Of a stretch of 64,000 nucleotides of DNA, positions 27,631 through 38,534 are shown piece by piece (the stretch's first letter is position 1; every line of letters starts with the position of its first letter). The stretch is taken from the NCBI GenBank assembly GCA_017165825.1, contig CM029378.1, positions 20,902,282-20,966,281 on the forward strand. Direction: 5' to 3'. The stretch comes from Hepsetus odoe. Lineage: Eukaryota > Chordata > Actinopteri > Characiformes > Hepsetidae. The position numbers were made by a program, and so were the translations under genes. Under the pieces are notes generated by a model. The model was not told the origin of the DNA, did not search any database, and worked only from the letters and a program-made list of their open reading frames with translations.

Positions 27631-30600
27631 TGGTCCTTAGAGAATATCTTCACATAAATATGTCATTATACCATTCAAGTTATTAGACATTTTTAATCCA
27701 GTCTTAGCTATTTCTGAGAGTGACTAAGATGTCTTCTTTGGCTGCAGACAAAACATATTTGGTCATATGTAGCATTGATAAAAGTCTTCTATTCTTCACA
27801 CTGCCATTCACAAAGACATGAAGTCCATCTATAGAAACAAACAGCATGCACTATTTTTGGGCTCCTGCGAAGCAAAGCACTTCCAATAGCAGATTGGTTA
27901 CAAATTAGGTCTAATTTAGAATGATTATCAGAGAAACTCTACATATGGCTTCCAGCGAGGTCCACATTGGCTTTCTCTACATGCCATTAAAAAGCATTTA
28001 ATCTGATAGAACCATTTGTCTTTGTGTCTGGGCTCAGCAAAGTCAAGGGCAGGGCTGAGTGCTGCTATTGGCTAAGGAATACATTGACATCACCAGAGGT
28101 GAAAGGTTGAGCTGGGACAACTTTGCAGGTTCTGGACTTCCAGTTTTTATGTCTAGAGCTGCCAGGTGTGAAGGGCTCTCCTTGTTGTTCTTGGGCTTAT
28201 TTGAACATCTGTGCCAAACTACCGACCAGTGCTCTGGAACAGATTCAACTTAAATCTGACTGCAGTTTCCATTTAAACCAGAAAGTAATTTTGCAGACAG
28301 GGCGAATGAAGTATGTGAACGGGGATTGAAATCTAGGATTTGTCTTTTTACAACCTAAATCTTTGCTTAAGATTTTTATCTGGAAAAGATTTTAAAGTCA
28401 TTTTGAGCACACAGGAAAATTGACTACTGCCAACCTATTGCCCACCACCTTTTCTCCTACATGAATTTAAATAACTGTTGAGATGGAAAAGATGTTTTGT
28501 TGGCCCAATCAAATGTCTTCCAAACATGTACACTTCCACTGGCTCTGAATAGGACCAGAGTTCATGCTAATGCAACAGCAATCTCCAGAGGCTCTAGCAA
28601 CACTTAATTGAACTGTTTATTTTTAGTCTAAACAGGGCATTCGAGCTATTAAAAGTAAGGAGAACATGAGGTTGTGTCCAAATTGCGGCTGGTCAGATGA
28701 ACCTTTCTCCTCTCAATTGCTGCCATATGGGTGCTATGAAACAAGTCTGCTCTGTCACCTCCGCAGTATTATTACAACTCCTCTCCATTCACTTTAGAAA
28801 GACCCATATACAAATATTGTATGGGTCATTGATAAAGCTTTCTGAATACAGAAATTTAGATCATCATTTTGAAATCATCTGCACTCCATGACACACTGAA
28901 GAGCCTGTAAACCTTGACAAAATTTTTATCCTGTATATGTTATATTTTATTTTATTCACTCAGTTGCATAATCTTTAACATACATTCTACAGCTTTGTCA
29001 GACTACCCACTTTGTGGAGGAACCAAATTTGCCTACATTGTAAAACTCACTGGAGTTTCATCAAAGCAGTTTTTGCGTATTAAAATGTATACAAGTGTGT
29101 TCTCAGTAGATTATGTACAATTATTTTCACTTATAAGATCAATAAACCATTCCTTAACCAGGAGGGTCCAAATATTTGCTGTATATAGGGGCAGATTTTG
29201 TAATTTAAATACTAATTTACTAGCATTGCACATGCAAAGGTAATTTGGTTCAGGTCAGTGAAGCTTATATATTATCGTATTGTATGCTTGTATATTTTCA
29301 CCTTAGTGTTTTGGAATTTCATGGTGTAGTATTTTTTTTCTAAGACTTGTAAGATTTCCTTCTACTTCTTTCTACATCTAAGATGAAACCAGTTTTAACA
29401 CATTGAAATTATATAAATATTTACTGCACATGACACATTTAAGGCTGAGATCTAGTAGGTTCTCAGTGTAAAACATTTGCATACCACACAATCCAATCTC
29501 AATAAACCTCAAAATATTCAACTGATTTAACAGGAGCATGGCATTTGGAAATATGTGTAAAATTACCAGTGCCTAAGAAATCGGAAGCCTTTGACGAAAT
29601 GCTTACTACATTTATGTCAACGCCTGCCAACCTGGAAAACATCTGGTTGTATTGTCTGGCCTTGCAGTGGTGTGTGGCATTTTCTTAGTGGAAACTAAAT
29701 GTTGCTTCAATAAAAACAAGAATTCCAAACACTTTTTTTTTTTACTTCTCCTGGATTTATCATAACAACAAATTAATTAAAATGATGTCTGATTTTCTGA
29801 TTTCATGCCTGAGTGAGAACACAGCAATATTGTTGAGTCTTAATCAAAGAAAGGTCAAAATATGCCAGCATATCTGTCTTGTTCACTCATCCATGCCTGA
29901 ACTCTCACACTTCAAAATCCAAAAATACCTTATGATCCCGGAACCTATTTCATTCATTAGCTCTTTCTGACAGCATAATCTGTGTGTTTCAAGATGGTGA
30001 GTTTTGGGGGAGGGTTGGGTGGTGGGCTCTGTAAGGTTTTGTTATTAAGTTGCCTCAGGGTGTGCCCACACCCAGCTGTCAGTCAGTGTGATAGAACCCA
30101 GACACCTCCTGTGATCTTTGCCATGTGGTCCTCGTCGAAAGCAAAATACTCCATCACTATCACAGCACTGTTAATAGGGCCATCTTTTGCGCTACTAAAA
30201 CAACTCATCATTTACCTACATTTTTGCAATTTTAGTCAAAGCATGTTTTAATATGCATAGCTGGCGTTAGTTATGGTAGATATTTAGTAAAACAAAGGTG
30301 TTATCTAAGGTGCTATTGATCATAGACAAACTTACTTGATTAATGTTTGATTATGATAATTAATAGACAAACTAAAATGTTTGCTATGCAAGATTCTATG
30401 CAAAAGTTAATCATATAGAATACAAATACAACAGTTTCGGTGTTCCCAGAAAATATGTGAAAATAAGTTTGGATATATCCTTTGTTAGAAATTTTTCATG
30501 ATTGAACCAATTTTCCTATCTAGAGACTTTCCTTCCTTACATTAATACATTGATGTAAAGTAAGGAAACTCCGACAATACACTTTGGGACTATGCTTCAA

Positions 30601-31949
30601 TCTTTTAACATGCTCATCCAAGTTAGCAGAAAGCCAAAATGCCACCTGTTCTTAACTTTTCTCCTGTATGTGAGATGCACTAAAACAAACAAACAAAAAA
30701 ACACATCAATTTACAAATCTATAATCAAGGTGATTATTTATTGGACTCCTTCTAATGCCTTTTGGTGCTTTCAGCTATAAGTTATTCAAATTTCCTGGTC
30801 GATATTCTAATGTGTGGGTTATAAGTTACCCACACATTAGAATCAGCTGTTTTGCTTGGTCACAATCCTTTTGTGTTCCTCTTGTTTTATATGTAATCCT
30901 CCTGAGAGCAGTGCCAGAAAAAAAAAGTTAGGCATTCCTGCATCAACAGGGAGTCAAAAGTTGTGTCAGTATGACTGGCAGGCCGAGTGTGTTGGCTTGG
31001 TGGCAGCATTGTCTCCAAGGGGTGGATACTGGTGGGCTAGTCCCAGTATTGTTGTTGTTTTTGTTGTCATTGTTGAACAGACACAATAGACATACCGTCT
31101 GCTCCTAAGGTACAAGGTGGCTATGGGGCCAGAGGATGGTGTCAAAATCAGGTTTTCCAATCTCACAAGCAATGGAAATACAAGAGAGGTTGTCCCAACA
31201 AGCCATGTTACCCCCAGGGCTTCAGGCACATTGATGCATGACAATAGTAGGACCCATGTACAGGCACTCACCTTGGGCTTAGCCAGGGGCTAAGTTGCAG
31301 GCTAGGTCTATTTTGTTGAGAGCACTCCTTAGTTATTGGACTGGGTGCCTCAGGACAGTCAGAGGAGCTGGGTGACCTTTAGCACCAGAAAAGGATGAAT
31401 ACAATTTGGTAAAATCTTTATCGAAGCATTTTAACAATCTCTAGAAAGTTCATTCATTTTTTTATAATCCTCAAAGCCACTTTGTTTTTGGCTGAACTGG
31501 CTATAAAAGAAGAGCCCTTTTCCTAATCTGGATGGACAATGTTCCACCTAGTTCAACATGTGCCATAACATTGCTTTGTGTTGATCTAACTTTGTGCTGA
31601 CTTTGATGCACTTATAACACCGATACAGTGACATTGTATCAGTGTTTTCCTTCACAGATTTCAAAATGTTTTAGAACATTAAATATGATTTCACTTCTTT
31701 GTAGTACACTAAATATGGTTGTACTCATGTGTTGTACCTCTTAATAAAAATGGCTACTGGCAGTCCAGCTCAGTCCATAATTTTTGACAATCTCATTAGG
31801 TGAAGAATTTGAGCTCTAAATTACTATCCTCAGGGGTTATCCTGTGCCTAGTTCTAGCCTGCTGTTGTTTGTGTCCAACAATTATGTTTTTTTACCTCAG
31901 TTCAAATTGATCAGACTTTGACTCCTGCTTTTTGTCTTCATTTGAAAAT
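27631..31949. other. Gene-free
   Basis: Only a perfect hairpin (30804-30843) stands out. No gene or named element. Confidence 0.55.
30804..30843. repeat. Perfect 16-bp inverted repeat, 8-base loop
   Basis: ATTCTAATGTGTGGGT (30804-30819) and its exact reverse complement (30828-30843). It can form a hairpin or cruciform. No T-run follows and no gene is near. Confidence 0.85.
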
Positions 31950-32168
31950 GAAAGCGATAAATCCCTTTGTCATTACAGGTCACAGCACAGCACACAGTGA
32001 ACCACAACGAAATTGGACCTCTGCATTTAACCCATGCAACACCATGCAGCATTGGGCAGCTATTGAAAGCTACCGGGGAGCAGTGACAGGGACGGTACCT
32101 TGCTCAGGGCAACCTACAGGTGAGGGAATCAACCCCACAATCTTTCCAACGCAGGGCAACTCCTATGT
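31950..32168 (-). mobile_element. Type I SINE, head truncated
   Basis: Minus-strand tail, body and decayed B-box region. The copy ends before the A box. It lies 130 bases outside the LTR unit. Confidence 0.75.
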
Positions 32169-32296
32169 TCTGCATCTGATGTTGTGGTGATACACAGATT
32201 TGGCAGATTTTTACAGCTTTGTACATAACTGTGCCATGTCCAAGTGTATAAGGTACAGCGGTATTGCAGCATTTTTTTAAGATCTCAGTGTGTAAT

Positions 32297-32564
32297 TGTA
32301 ACGGTGTCGGGGCGTGGGTAGGATGCCAATGCAGAGCCAGTAGTTGAGAACGTAATTTTTATTAATATAAAGTAATAACATAATCCAAAAGTGCTACCAT
32401 TAACTGTAAGGCGAGTTCTCAGACGAACCGCTGGCCTGTCCTGACACACCGGGTTTAAATAGCAGTTTCTACCACACACCTGTGTCTAAATAAGCCCAGG
32501 TGTGCTCAGTCAGGAGCGCCATCTGTCGTGCCTGATCGGAACCACGGGTACGACAGACCCGACA
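32297..32564 (-). repeat. 3' LTR (minus orientation) of the 32.3-35.9 kb unit
   Basis: 268 bp. On the minus strand TATTTAAA is at 32461-32454 and AATAAA at 32363-32358. Compared with the other LTR, many CG sites have become TG or CA, the usual mark of methylated-cytosine decay. Confidence 0.7.
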
Positions 32565-33085
32565 GTAGCTCCCAAAACGCAACTCCTGGAGGCATGTCAA
32601 ACAGATCCAACCTCAGGGGGAGGCTGGAACAAAACTCCAGCAATCCAACAGTCCCTTTACGGGCACTGGGCCAGGCCTAAAACACCCAATTGATAGTCAG
32701 TCAAGGGACCTCTGGGCCAGTAGGTACTCAGGGAGGTCCTGGCGTGTGGGTGAGGGGTATCCTCAGATTCCCAGTCCATACTCAGAACCAAGTCCTTGTG
32801 TTTGGGTTTGTCGCACAGCCCTTCTCGCCTCTGCTACCTGGCTCTCCGTCACCTGTCTCGCTGACCCTGCAGCGGGACCTCTGAAGGACTCCTCTGATTG
32901 GCTCGAGAGCTCTGTCTGATTTTCACCTGAAAAACAACCGAATACAGGGGAATCTCTGTGTCTTCGGAGGAAGAGTTAGTTACTGTGCGTGCTTCTCGCC
33001 TCCAGTCGCTGTCCTTCTTGCTTGTCAAGGCTTTACTCTTGGCAACCTGGATTACTCCTCTTCTGAATAGGCGGGTTTGACATCC

Positions 33086-33325
33086 CTAAGCCTCTGGTGT
33101 CTGTGGTCCTCCACAGGCACACTGATGGGGGCGTGCTGGATTGTCGCCAGCTGTAGTTCTAATAAAGGCCCTGGAGCACTCTTCTGGATCACCTCTGGAC
33201 AGGTCTTGTAGCTCAGTGGGTTTACCTGGGTCTCTCCTGGCTTTTCCTAGTTCTGCCCGGTAGAGCGGCTTTTGGTCTTGCACCTGTCTCAACTCTGCCC
33301 TGGTCTGGCTCAGTTGTTCTTCCAT
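33086..33325 (-). pseudogene. Coiled-coil-like ORF near the 3' LTR
   Basis: A 79-codon frame starts MEEQLSQTRAELRQVQDQ. Its first 30 residues have Leu and hydrophobic spacing, with Gln, Glu, Arg and Lys between, as in a coiled coil. The rest is Pro, Cys and Gly-rich and looks non-coding. It lies downstream of the IQ region on the same strand, so it may come from the same captured gene. Nothing shows that it is expressed. Confidence 0.3.
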
Positions 33326-33699
33326 AGTGGCTGGTTTTAGCTCTAGCTTCTCCTGAATGGTTGGAGTCTCAACTTTCCTCGCTGTCTGGCAGACAGTTAT
33401 ACCCTTCTGTTCATCCGCTCACCAGCCTTCTCTTTGACACACACAGCGCGCAGCTTTATTCAGAGACATCTCTCCTTCTCTGATTTTCGCGCTCTTTCCT
33501 TGAAGCCTACCTTTGTCTTGGAGCTAGAGCTTTTTCTTTCTGTTTCATGGCTTCAATCTCCCTTGGCAACTGGACAAGAGTCCGGTCCTTTCCCAGCTGA
33601 GGAAGCAGATAGGTGATCCTTCTCATGCTTCAACCCTTCTATCCATGACCGAGGCATTCACCTGCAGCATCGAGGCTTCTCTCACTCATCAGCCAGAGC

Positions 33700-34670
33700 C
33701 TGTCAGCAACTCCTTCTGTCTGTAGTGAGCTGAATATCTATGTGTAGCTGATTTGTCTATCTCTGAGGAGATTGGATTGTCTTTGCAGCTCTTGATCCGC
33801 TTTGGCCAGATCCCTTGCCTGCTTTCCTCTGAATGACTTTGTAAGCAAATTGCAGCATGTCTGGAACACCAGCTGGATACCTCTGCTTTTGTTGATGCCC
33901 AAGCTTCCACCTTCTGAACCTCCTCTGAAGAACACTTGCTGCCCAGCACTGCTTCTTGAAAACCAATCTGCTGGTGCATTTCATTACAGCCTGCTGATCA
34001 TGGTAGCCGAGCATTGCAGCAAATATCTCTTCAATAGAAAACCCCAAAAGCCGCTCGATGCATATCACTGACCTTCAACACCTGGAATCTTTCATGTTCC
34101 AGTTTGGCCTGCAATGTAAGACCTATAATGTCTTTGAATGATGACAGCTGACACCCTTATGGCCTGGTACTTTGCTACCTCCCTGTGTCCTCTGAACGCC
34201 GCCTGTATTAGGAAGCCAAAGCCTGATGCTGCTGGACAATCTCCCTCTGGACCTCTGACCCTGACGTGCTTTCAGGAACATTGCAGCAGAGCGCACTCCA
34301 AGAATTCCTCCTCTGCTTTTCTGGAAAGATTGCATGTGGAGCGATACTCAAGCTGATGGCAACAGCAGTATATTTCTTCACAGATAGATATCGCTGTCCG
34401 AGCACAGTGAGCCCTGTAAACGCATTGTATCACTGTATGGCCTGTGTTTCTTGTCTCAGAGTCTGTCTTGGCCTTTTATCTCTTGAATGCGGGCTTGGCA
34501 GAACAACAGCAGCCCTCTTTCTTTTCTCCTTTCCAAAGACTCATCTTCTTGCTTCATTATCTTCTTTAGCCTGCAATGTTGTTGCACAGTCCTGGCGTTT
34601 ACAGTAGTCAGTAGTGTTTTCTGCCCAGTGCCACCTGTGCCTGAATGGTTACTGCAGCCTCATGTTCAAC
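33700..34670 (-). pseudogene. Decayed IQ-motif repeat region, ASPM-like, inside the LTR unit
   Basis: Read on the minus strand in several frames, this stretch shows a series of IQ motifs, all broken by stops and frameshifts: EAAVTIQAQ (about 34640), VIQCVYRAHCAR (about 34420), VAIQLEYRS after a one-base slip (about 34350), LIQAAFRGHRE (about 34190), VSAVIIQRHYRSYIAG (about 34130), AASVLQRRFRRWKLG (about 33910), AAICLQ (about 33840) and AAKTIQ (about 33770). Tightly spaced IQ motifs alternating with FRG or YRS tails are typical of ASPM (abnormal spindle). A myosin neck is a possible alternative. IQ motifs bind calmodulin or light chains. No intact frame remains, so this is captured, decayed coding sequence. 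Confidence 0.55.
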
Positions 34671-34954
34671 TACATCTGTACTCCGCCAACTACTTAAAAC
34701 ACCCATTCAACCTGGAGCTAAGTTATTTTCCGCTTTCTCAGCCCAGCAGATGGGTTAGTAGTGGATTCGGGCCACTTTGATGCTTTTTCTTGTTGCGACG
34801 TGGCTTTCTGGTCGCACTCCTGGTTGCACGATGCAGGAAGTGGTCTCCCCATCCTTCCTGCTCAGTGTCAGGGACTCCACTCTTTCTTGCCTCTTTTTGC
34901 CACGCCGCGCCAGGCGGCCTTTCTTGCCGCTCTGTCGTGAGGAGGGTGGGCGAA

Positions 34955-35225
34955 AGCCTCGCTGCTATGCGGAGGGCGGCGCTGCTGGCACTGCAAGGCT
35001 TCCGCATTGCGCCGGAGGGCGGCGCGGTTGGCGCCTGTGTTTCCGTGACGCCGGAGGGCGGGCGCGCGGGCTGGCGCCAGGCCGCACGCGCGAGGGCGTG
35101 GCGCGCCGCTGGCGCTGTGCTTCCGTGACAGCGCTGAGGGCGGCGCGTTGGCGCCAGGCTTCCGCATTGCGCTGGAGTGGCGGCGCGGCTGGCGCTGTGG
35201 AAGCTCGTGACAGGTGGCGGGCAGC
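34955..35225. repeat. GC-rich degenerate tandem repeat (leader of the LTR unit)
   Basis: Imperfect units of roughly 40-60 bp are built from GGAGGGCGGCGC, a TTGGCGCC or CTGGCGCT core, and GCTTCCGCATTGCGC or TTCCGTGAC. It is very CpG-rich in an otherwise AT-rich window. Open frames on both strands here are a by-product of the base composition. Confidence 0.7.
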
Positions 35226-35594
35226 CGCCAAAGAGCTTCCCGTCATGCGTCGCCAGAAACACTCGCGGTTCAGCGCGGTGGAGGTAGCGCTGTGTCCTTG
35301 TAGCCATGGAGACCAGCATCCGGAGGAAAAGCACGAACCAATCCATGCACAGCTCGGGATCCAGGGTGGAACCAAGTGGGAGCAGCGACGCCACATTCCC
35401 TCAGACGGCCGCGCCTCGGCCGCGGCCGTGTCCGCCGCACTCCATTCCTCACCTTCCAGACGCCGCGAGGTCCAGAACCGCCTCCGCCTCCCAGGCTCTC
35501 AGCCGCAGCGCCCGCCCACTCACGCCGCCGTCAGCCCACAACGCTGCCTCTGCTCGCGCCTGGCTCGCGCCGCCCAGGTACTGGGCGTTCATTC

Positions 35595-35872
35595 TGTAAC
35601 GTGTGGCGGGCGCGGGAAGGACGCTAACGCGAGAGCCAGTAGCTGAGAACGAATCTCTTTATTAACATAAAGTAATAACATAAACCAAAAGTGCCACCAT
35701 TAACTGTAAGGCGTAGCCCGGGCACGAACCGCGCCTTCGTCCCGGACACACCGGGTTTAAATAGCAGCTTCCTTATTTACACACCCGTGTCTAAACAAGA
35801 CCAGGTGTGCTCAAACAGGGCAGAGCGCCTTACCCGTCGTGCTCCGATCGGAACCACGGGCACAGACCGTGA
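35595..35872 (-). repeat. 5' LTR (minus orientation) of the 32.3-35.9 kb unit
   Basis: About 278 bp, GC-rich. On the minus strand the TATA-like TATTTAAA is at 35763-35756 and AATAAA at 35663-35658. It is aligned along its length with the copy at 32297-32564 but keeps many more CpG dinucleotides. A SINE begins about 10 bases beyond its outer edge at 35883. Confidence 0.7.
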
Positions 35873-35882
35873 TGTTAATGTA

Positions 35883-36116
35883 GGCAGCGGTGGCCTAGTG
35901 GTTAGGGTGTTGGCCAGAGGATCGGGGGTTCGAACCCCTTCCCAATGGGTTGCCCTGAGGTACCCTTGAGCATGGTGCCGTCCCCGGCACTCTCCTCCCT
36001 GTGATAGGCTGGCGACCTGTCCAGGTGCAGAATCCTCTTCCTTTGGGCTCCCGTGTGCGCTTGGGTTGACTCTCAGCACTTCGACCCCCGCTTTCAGGGA
36101 TGTTTGCAGAAAATGG
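35883..36116 (+). mobile_element. Type II tRNA-derived SINE beside the LTR unit
   Basis: It has the same tRNA-like head as type I (A box at about 35890, B box GGGTTCGAACCCC near 35927), then a different tail: GTGATAGGCTGGCGACCTGT and a decayed end with GCAGAAAATG. It abuts the outer edge of the 5' LTR. Confidence 0.75.
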
Positions 36117-37752
36117 TGACACATGCGAATAAGCCACGTCATAAAGTTCCCTGCAGAACCCCTGGTGAACTTAAAATCAGATAAGTTACCCACTGCTAAT
36201 GCTAACACAAACTTTGTATTAGTCATGCGGCCACCATATCTGTGTCACTGTTGATGTTGACTATGCTGACAGCATGTTGAGAATCAGAAATGGATAATTT
36301 GAGAGCAACAAATTAGCTTACACTTTGGTGTAAACATATAGCTTTCACTTATATGATATTTATATTTGAATAAATTGCCACTGAATATAGGTAGATACCT
36401 AGAAAACTGGCAAACTCTGTGTGCAAAAGGCTTAAATTGTGCAAGGCATTTTTTTTTTATTGTGCTATTTTTAAAATATTGGCAATTTTGGAGATTTGGG
36501 TCTTCCATCTCTCTTTCAAAGGGTATGCCACTGAAAAATCAATCAGATAAGAGCTTTTCCTCTTGCTTTGTGAACCATGCACAAAGTTTTTTCTCTTTGA
36601 CTGTTTTGCAGTTCCCCAATGTTGTTTTTCAAGTTCAACCCAAGGGAGCAGATTATGAGTAATGAGAGCAAGTTAACATGCTAGGATCACCATGTTGAAG
36701 TGGAGGCTAGGGGTTATCATGCAGATCTCACTCCAGTCAGACGGAAAGAGACAAATGCACAGGAAGTGTGTCATTGCAAACTGGTCACATTTGGGACACA
36801 TCTCTGATTGGCTACATATGACATAGTGGCAACAGCCACTGTGATCCCACACAATTAAATTTGTTTATGATCTATATAGTAATACATGACCACAATGCTG
36901 AGTTTAAGTATTTGACTTAAAGTCAAAACAGCAATTTGGTAGTGAGAATGTAAAAAAAAAACAAAACAAAAAAACAAAAACGAAAATGTGATAGAAAACA
37001 TGCTGTTGGTACACAACACAACTTTCCTTCACTTTGTCCCCAGTCAGGTTCAAACTCTATTTGGATGATTTACTTTTCTCCAATCAATGTTTGTTGCTTA
37101 CCGATTCTCTGTTTGAATCATGGAATCACTGGCTTAGGTCAGCTGTATTAAAACTAATGTACTCAAATTTAATAAACAGTATTAAGGCTTTGCACAAGCT
37201 TCATTGGGGAAAATATACAGTTACTTGCATGTGCATGCCCCCTCCCTGCCTACATAATGATACACTACTACTCTAAATTCTGTGGTTGTTGTCTGATGTT
37301 AAAACCTCCTTTGCAATATCATTACATTGAGCATTCAGCTATGAGGTATACTCAGTTAGAAAACACACCTTTTCATTTGAAAACTGGACATGAGTTTTTA
37401 GTTAAATCTTAATACCCATTTACAAAAATAATGGTCAGCTTGTTAATATCATTTAGAGTGTTGGTAATTCCCTAAAGGTTAATATTCAAATGTTGTCATG
37501 GCTTCACACATTTGTTTTTTACTGACATTTCACATAGCATTAACATAGATTAATGTTCTCAGAGAATTATTACATGTCTCCAAACATGGCAGCTAACAAA
37601 TGTAAATTCAGCACAATTATAAACTAACTTGAAGTTGAAAGAATGCTGTAGCTTTTAGTTTTAGATTATTTGTTGCAGTTTCTAGACATTGAGCTACTGG
37701 TTTCTGTGATCCGAGTATTGTGCTCAGCCCTGATGACTTCAAATTAGTTGTC
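36117..37752. other. Gene-free, AT-rich
   Basis: Nothing recognised. Confidence 0.6.
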
Positions 37753-37906
37753 ATGCCCTGCCGTCCCCGTCACGCTCCCCCCTGTGATGGGCTGGCGACC
37801 TGTCCAGGGTGTGTCCCCTGTCCTTCACCCTGTGTGAGCTGGGATGGACTCCAGCACTGCCCCGCGACCCCACTTGGGACAAGCGGCAGACAATGACTGA
37901 CTGACT

Positions 37907-37907
<1 letters not shown>
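37753..37907 (+). mobile_element. Type II SINE, 5' truncated
   Basis: Body remnant GCCGTCCCCGTCACGC, then the complete type II tail ending in ACTGACTGACTG next to a TG/TA microsatellite. Confidence 0.75.
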
Positions 37908-37956
<49 letters not shown>

Positions 37957-37968
37957 GCGTGCATTTAG

Positions 37969-38014
<46 letters not shown>
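37908..38014. repeat. Compound TG/TA microsatellite
   Basis: TG run then TA run, lying exactly between a type II SINE tail and Tc1 element C. Confidence 0.9.
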
Positions 38015-38017
<3 letters not shown>

Positions 38018-38455
38018 TACTGTGCAAAAGTTTTAGGCAGGTGTGGAAAAAATGCTATAAACAAAGAATGCTTTCAAAAATGGAAGTGTTAATCATTTAT
38101 TTTCATCAATCAACAAAATGCAGTGAATGAACAAAAGAGAAATCTAAATCAAATCAATATTTGGTGTGACCACCCTTTGCCTTCAAAACAGCATCAGTTC
38201 TTCTAGGTACACTAGGTGCACACAGTTTTTGAAGGAACTCGGCTGGTAGGTTGTTCCAAACATCTTGGAGAACTAACCACAGATCTTCTGTGGATGTAGG
38301 CTTCCTGACATCCTTCTGTCTCTTCATGTAATCCCAGACACACTCAGTGATGCTGAGATCAGGGCTCTGTGGGGGCTATAAGAATTGATGCTGGTTTGAA
38401 GGCAAAAGGTAGTAACACCAAATATTGATTTTTTAGATTTTCTTTTGTTCTTTTT
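38015..38455 (-). mobile_element. Tc1-like transposon C, foldback form
   Basis: The left edge is CAGTACTGTGCAAAAG at a TA, as in element B. The minus strand encodes the transposase C-terminus. The right side (38381-38450) repeats the same C-terminal sequence in inverted orientation, so the element is partly palindromic. The right terminal repeat is missing and the element runs into a TA microsatellite. Confidence 0.7.
38154..38375 (-). pseudogene. Tc1-family transposase, C-terminal fragment
   Basis: A 73-codon open frame ending in TGA. It contains PPQSPDLSITECVWDYMKRQ, where the third catalytic Glu is present, and ends AVLKAKGGHTKY, the typical Tc1 transposase C-terminus. The N-terminal DNA-binding part and the first two catalytic Asp are absent. 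It is well preserved compared with the other Tc1 relics in the window. Confidence 0.75.
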
Positions 38456-38456
38456 G

Positions 38457-38532
<76 letters not shown>
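38456..38532. repeat. TA microsatellite
   Basis: Long TA run at the broken right edge of Tc1 element C. Confidence 0.9.

Positions 38533-38534
<2 letters not shown>

Larger units (their letters stand above)
32297..35872 (-). mobile_element. Non-autonomous LTR-retrotransposon-like unit carrying an IQ-motif gene fragment
   Basis: Two direct repeats (32297-32564 and 35595-about 35872) flank 3.0 kb. Both repeats contain TATTTAAA and, about 100 bases further on, AATAAA when read on the minus strand, the order expected of promoter then poly(A) signal in an LTR. Read this way they start TGTCGGG or a similar sequence and end CGTTACA. A GGGAGCTAC stretch sits just before the 3' LTR, like a weak polypurine tract. 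I find no gag, protease, reverse transcriptase or integrase. Instead, from the 5' LTR, the interior holds a GC-rich tandem leader, a decayed IQ-motif region and a coiled-coil-like ORF. No exact 5-bp target duplication is seen (GTAAT before, TTAAT close after). It could instead be a duplication around a host pseudogene, but the LTR signals favour a retroelement. Confidence 0.65.

Noticed and set aside
34738..35394. 218-codon open frame on the minus strand, possible Gag
   Set aside because: No capsid or zinc-knuckle motif. Its Ala/Pro/Arg content comes from the tandem GC repeat.
34777..35646. 289-codon open frame on the + strand, the longest in the window
   Set aside because: It runs antisense through the GC-rich tandem leader and the 5' LTR edge of the minus-oriented unit. 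It is Ala/Arg/Gly-rich from composition alone, with no domain.
37900..38014. CRISPR-like or satellite array
   Set aside because: Simple dinucleotide repeats only; no spacer structure.
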